From NCBI GenBank assembly GCA_032716605.1, contig CM064539.1, forward strand, positions 1,156,590 to 1,220,589: 64,000 bases of DNA. Reading direction: 5' to 3'. The translations under genes were made by a program, and so were the position numbers. Position 1 is the first letter of the stretch. Each line of letters begins with the position of its first letter. The notes below the pieces were generated by a model that ran no database searches, was not told where the DNA came from, and saw only the letters and a program-made list of their open reading frames with translations. Below are positions 63,737-64,000 of this stretch, one piece after another. This DNA comes from Paralithodes platypus. Taxonomy: Eukaryota; Arthropoda; Malacostraca; Decapoda; Lithodidae.

Positions 63737-64000
63737 TTAAGGGGAGATTTCCACTTGAGGGATTTTTTTCTTGACTCTTTTCTCCCTATGTTTAGCCCCA
63801 TTGTTTTCCTAATGTTAAGACGTTCGCCCCATTATTTTGACGATTTTAAGAACTTTCAACCCATTTCTGTCAATTTTAAGACCTTTCGTGCCATTTAGGT
63901 GTCGATTTTACCCTGGCGAGCGATAGCGAGCCTGTAATTTAAGAGGAACCGGCTTTCAGCCGGGACATTTTTCTACCGAAAAATGTACAAATTTATCTTG
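63737..64000 (+). mobile_element. TTAA class 1 MITE, cut by the window end
   Basis: TTAAGGGGAGATTTCCACTT, core CTGGCGAGCGATAGCGA and hairpin CCGGCTTTCAGCCGG, running off the end at ATTTATCTTG. Confidence 0.9.

Overview
This is a repeat-saturated eukaryotic nuclear window. Spliced introns, tRNA-derived SINEs, non-LTR retrotransposons and very dense simple repeats (GATA, GA, CA, TA, GGT, CAC and poly-C minisatellites) suggest an arthropod, most plausibly a malacostracan crustacean. That assignment is an inference from genome texture, because no barcode gene is present. A 100-N run at 39319-39418 marks a scaffold gap.

Only one host gene is supportable. Three plus-strand coding exons (1-1892, 4705-5877, 11963-14773) join in phase 0 at both junctions with GT-AG introns. 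They give about 1,957 residues of a protein whose 5' part lies off the window. It is a highly charged, intrinsically disordered, probably nuclear protein: AT-hook-like basic motifs, long Asp/Glu tracts, a 13-His run and a Lys-Gly repeat in exon 1, then a Ser/Pro/Gln-rich tail. I do not recognise the family. Introns 1 and 2 are filled with transposon remnants.

From about 15 kb to the end there is no convincing host gene. About 15-24 kb and 28.7-31.6 kb hold layered non-autonomous DNA transposons, many with TTAA target sites. These include piggyBac-like elements with CCCTTTGAGTACC-type termini, a roughly 330-bp GGGGAG-ended family, long fold-back relatives, and a GCCGGTATCACAC-ended family. TA-flanked fold-back elements are also common. 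About 23.9-28.0 kb is a minus-strand non-LTR retrotransposon with a 2A-like motif, PHD-type finger, AP endonuclease, YADD reverse transcriptase and C-terminal knuckle. It is broken by frameshifts and by insertion of a second retroelement piece.

About 28-28.7, 32-33, 34-39.3, 43-46.4, 47.6-48, 52.5-53.4, 54, 55 and 61-62 kb are tandem arrays. The 55.6-64 kb end is again packed with TTAA elements, several sharing a single TTAA with their neighbour.

The most interesting material is in the mobile DNA: the conserved hairpin core of the TTAA family with paired stem changes, chains of elements sharing target sites, filled and empty insertion sites visible inside the window, a MITE whose interior became a satellite, and four CRE plus CCAAT modules beside the poly-C array.
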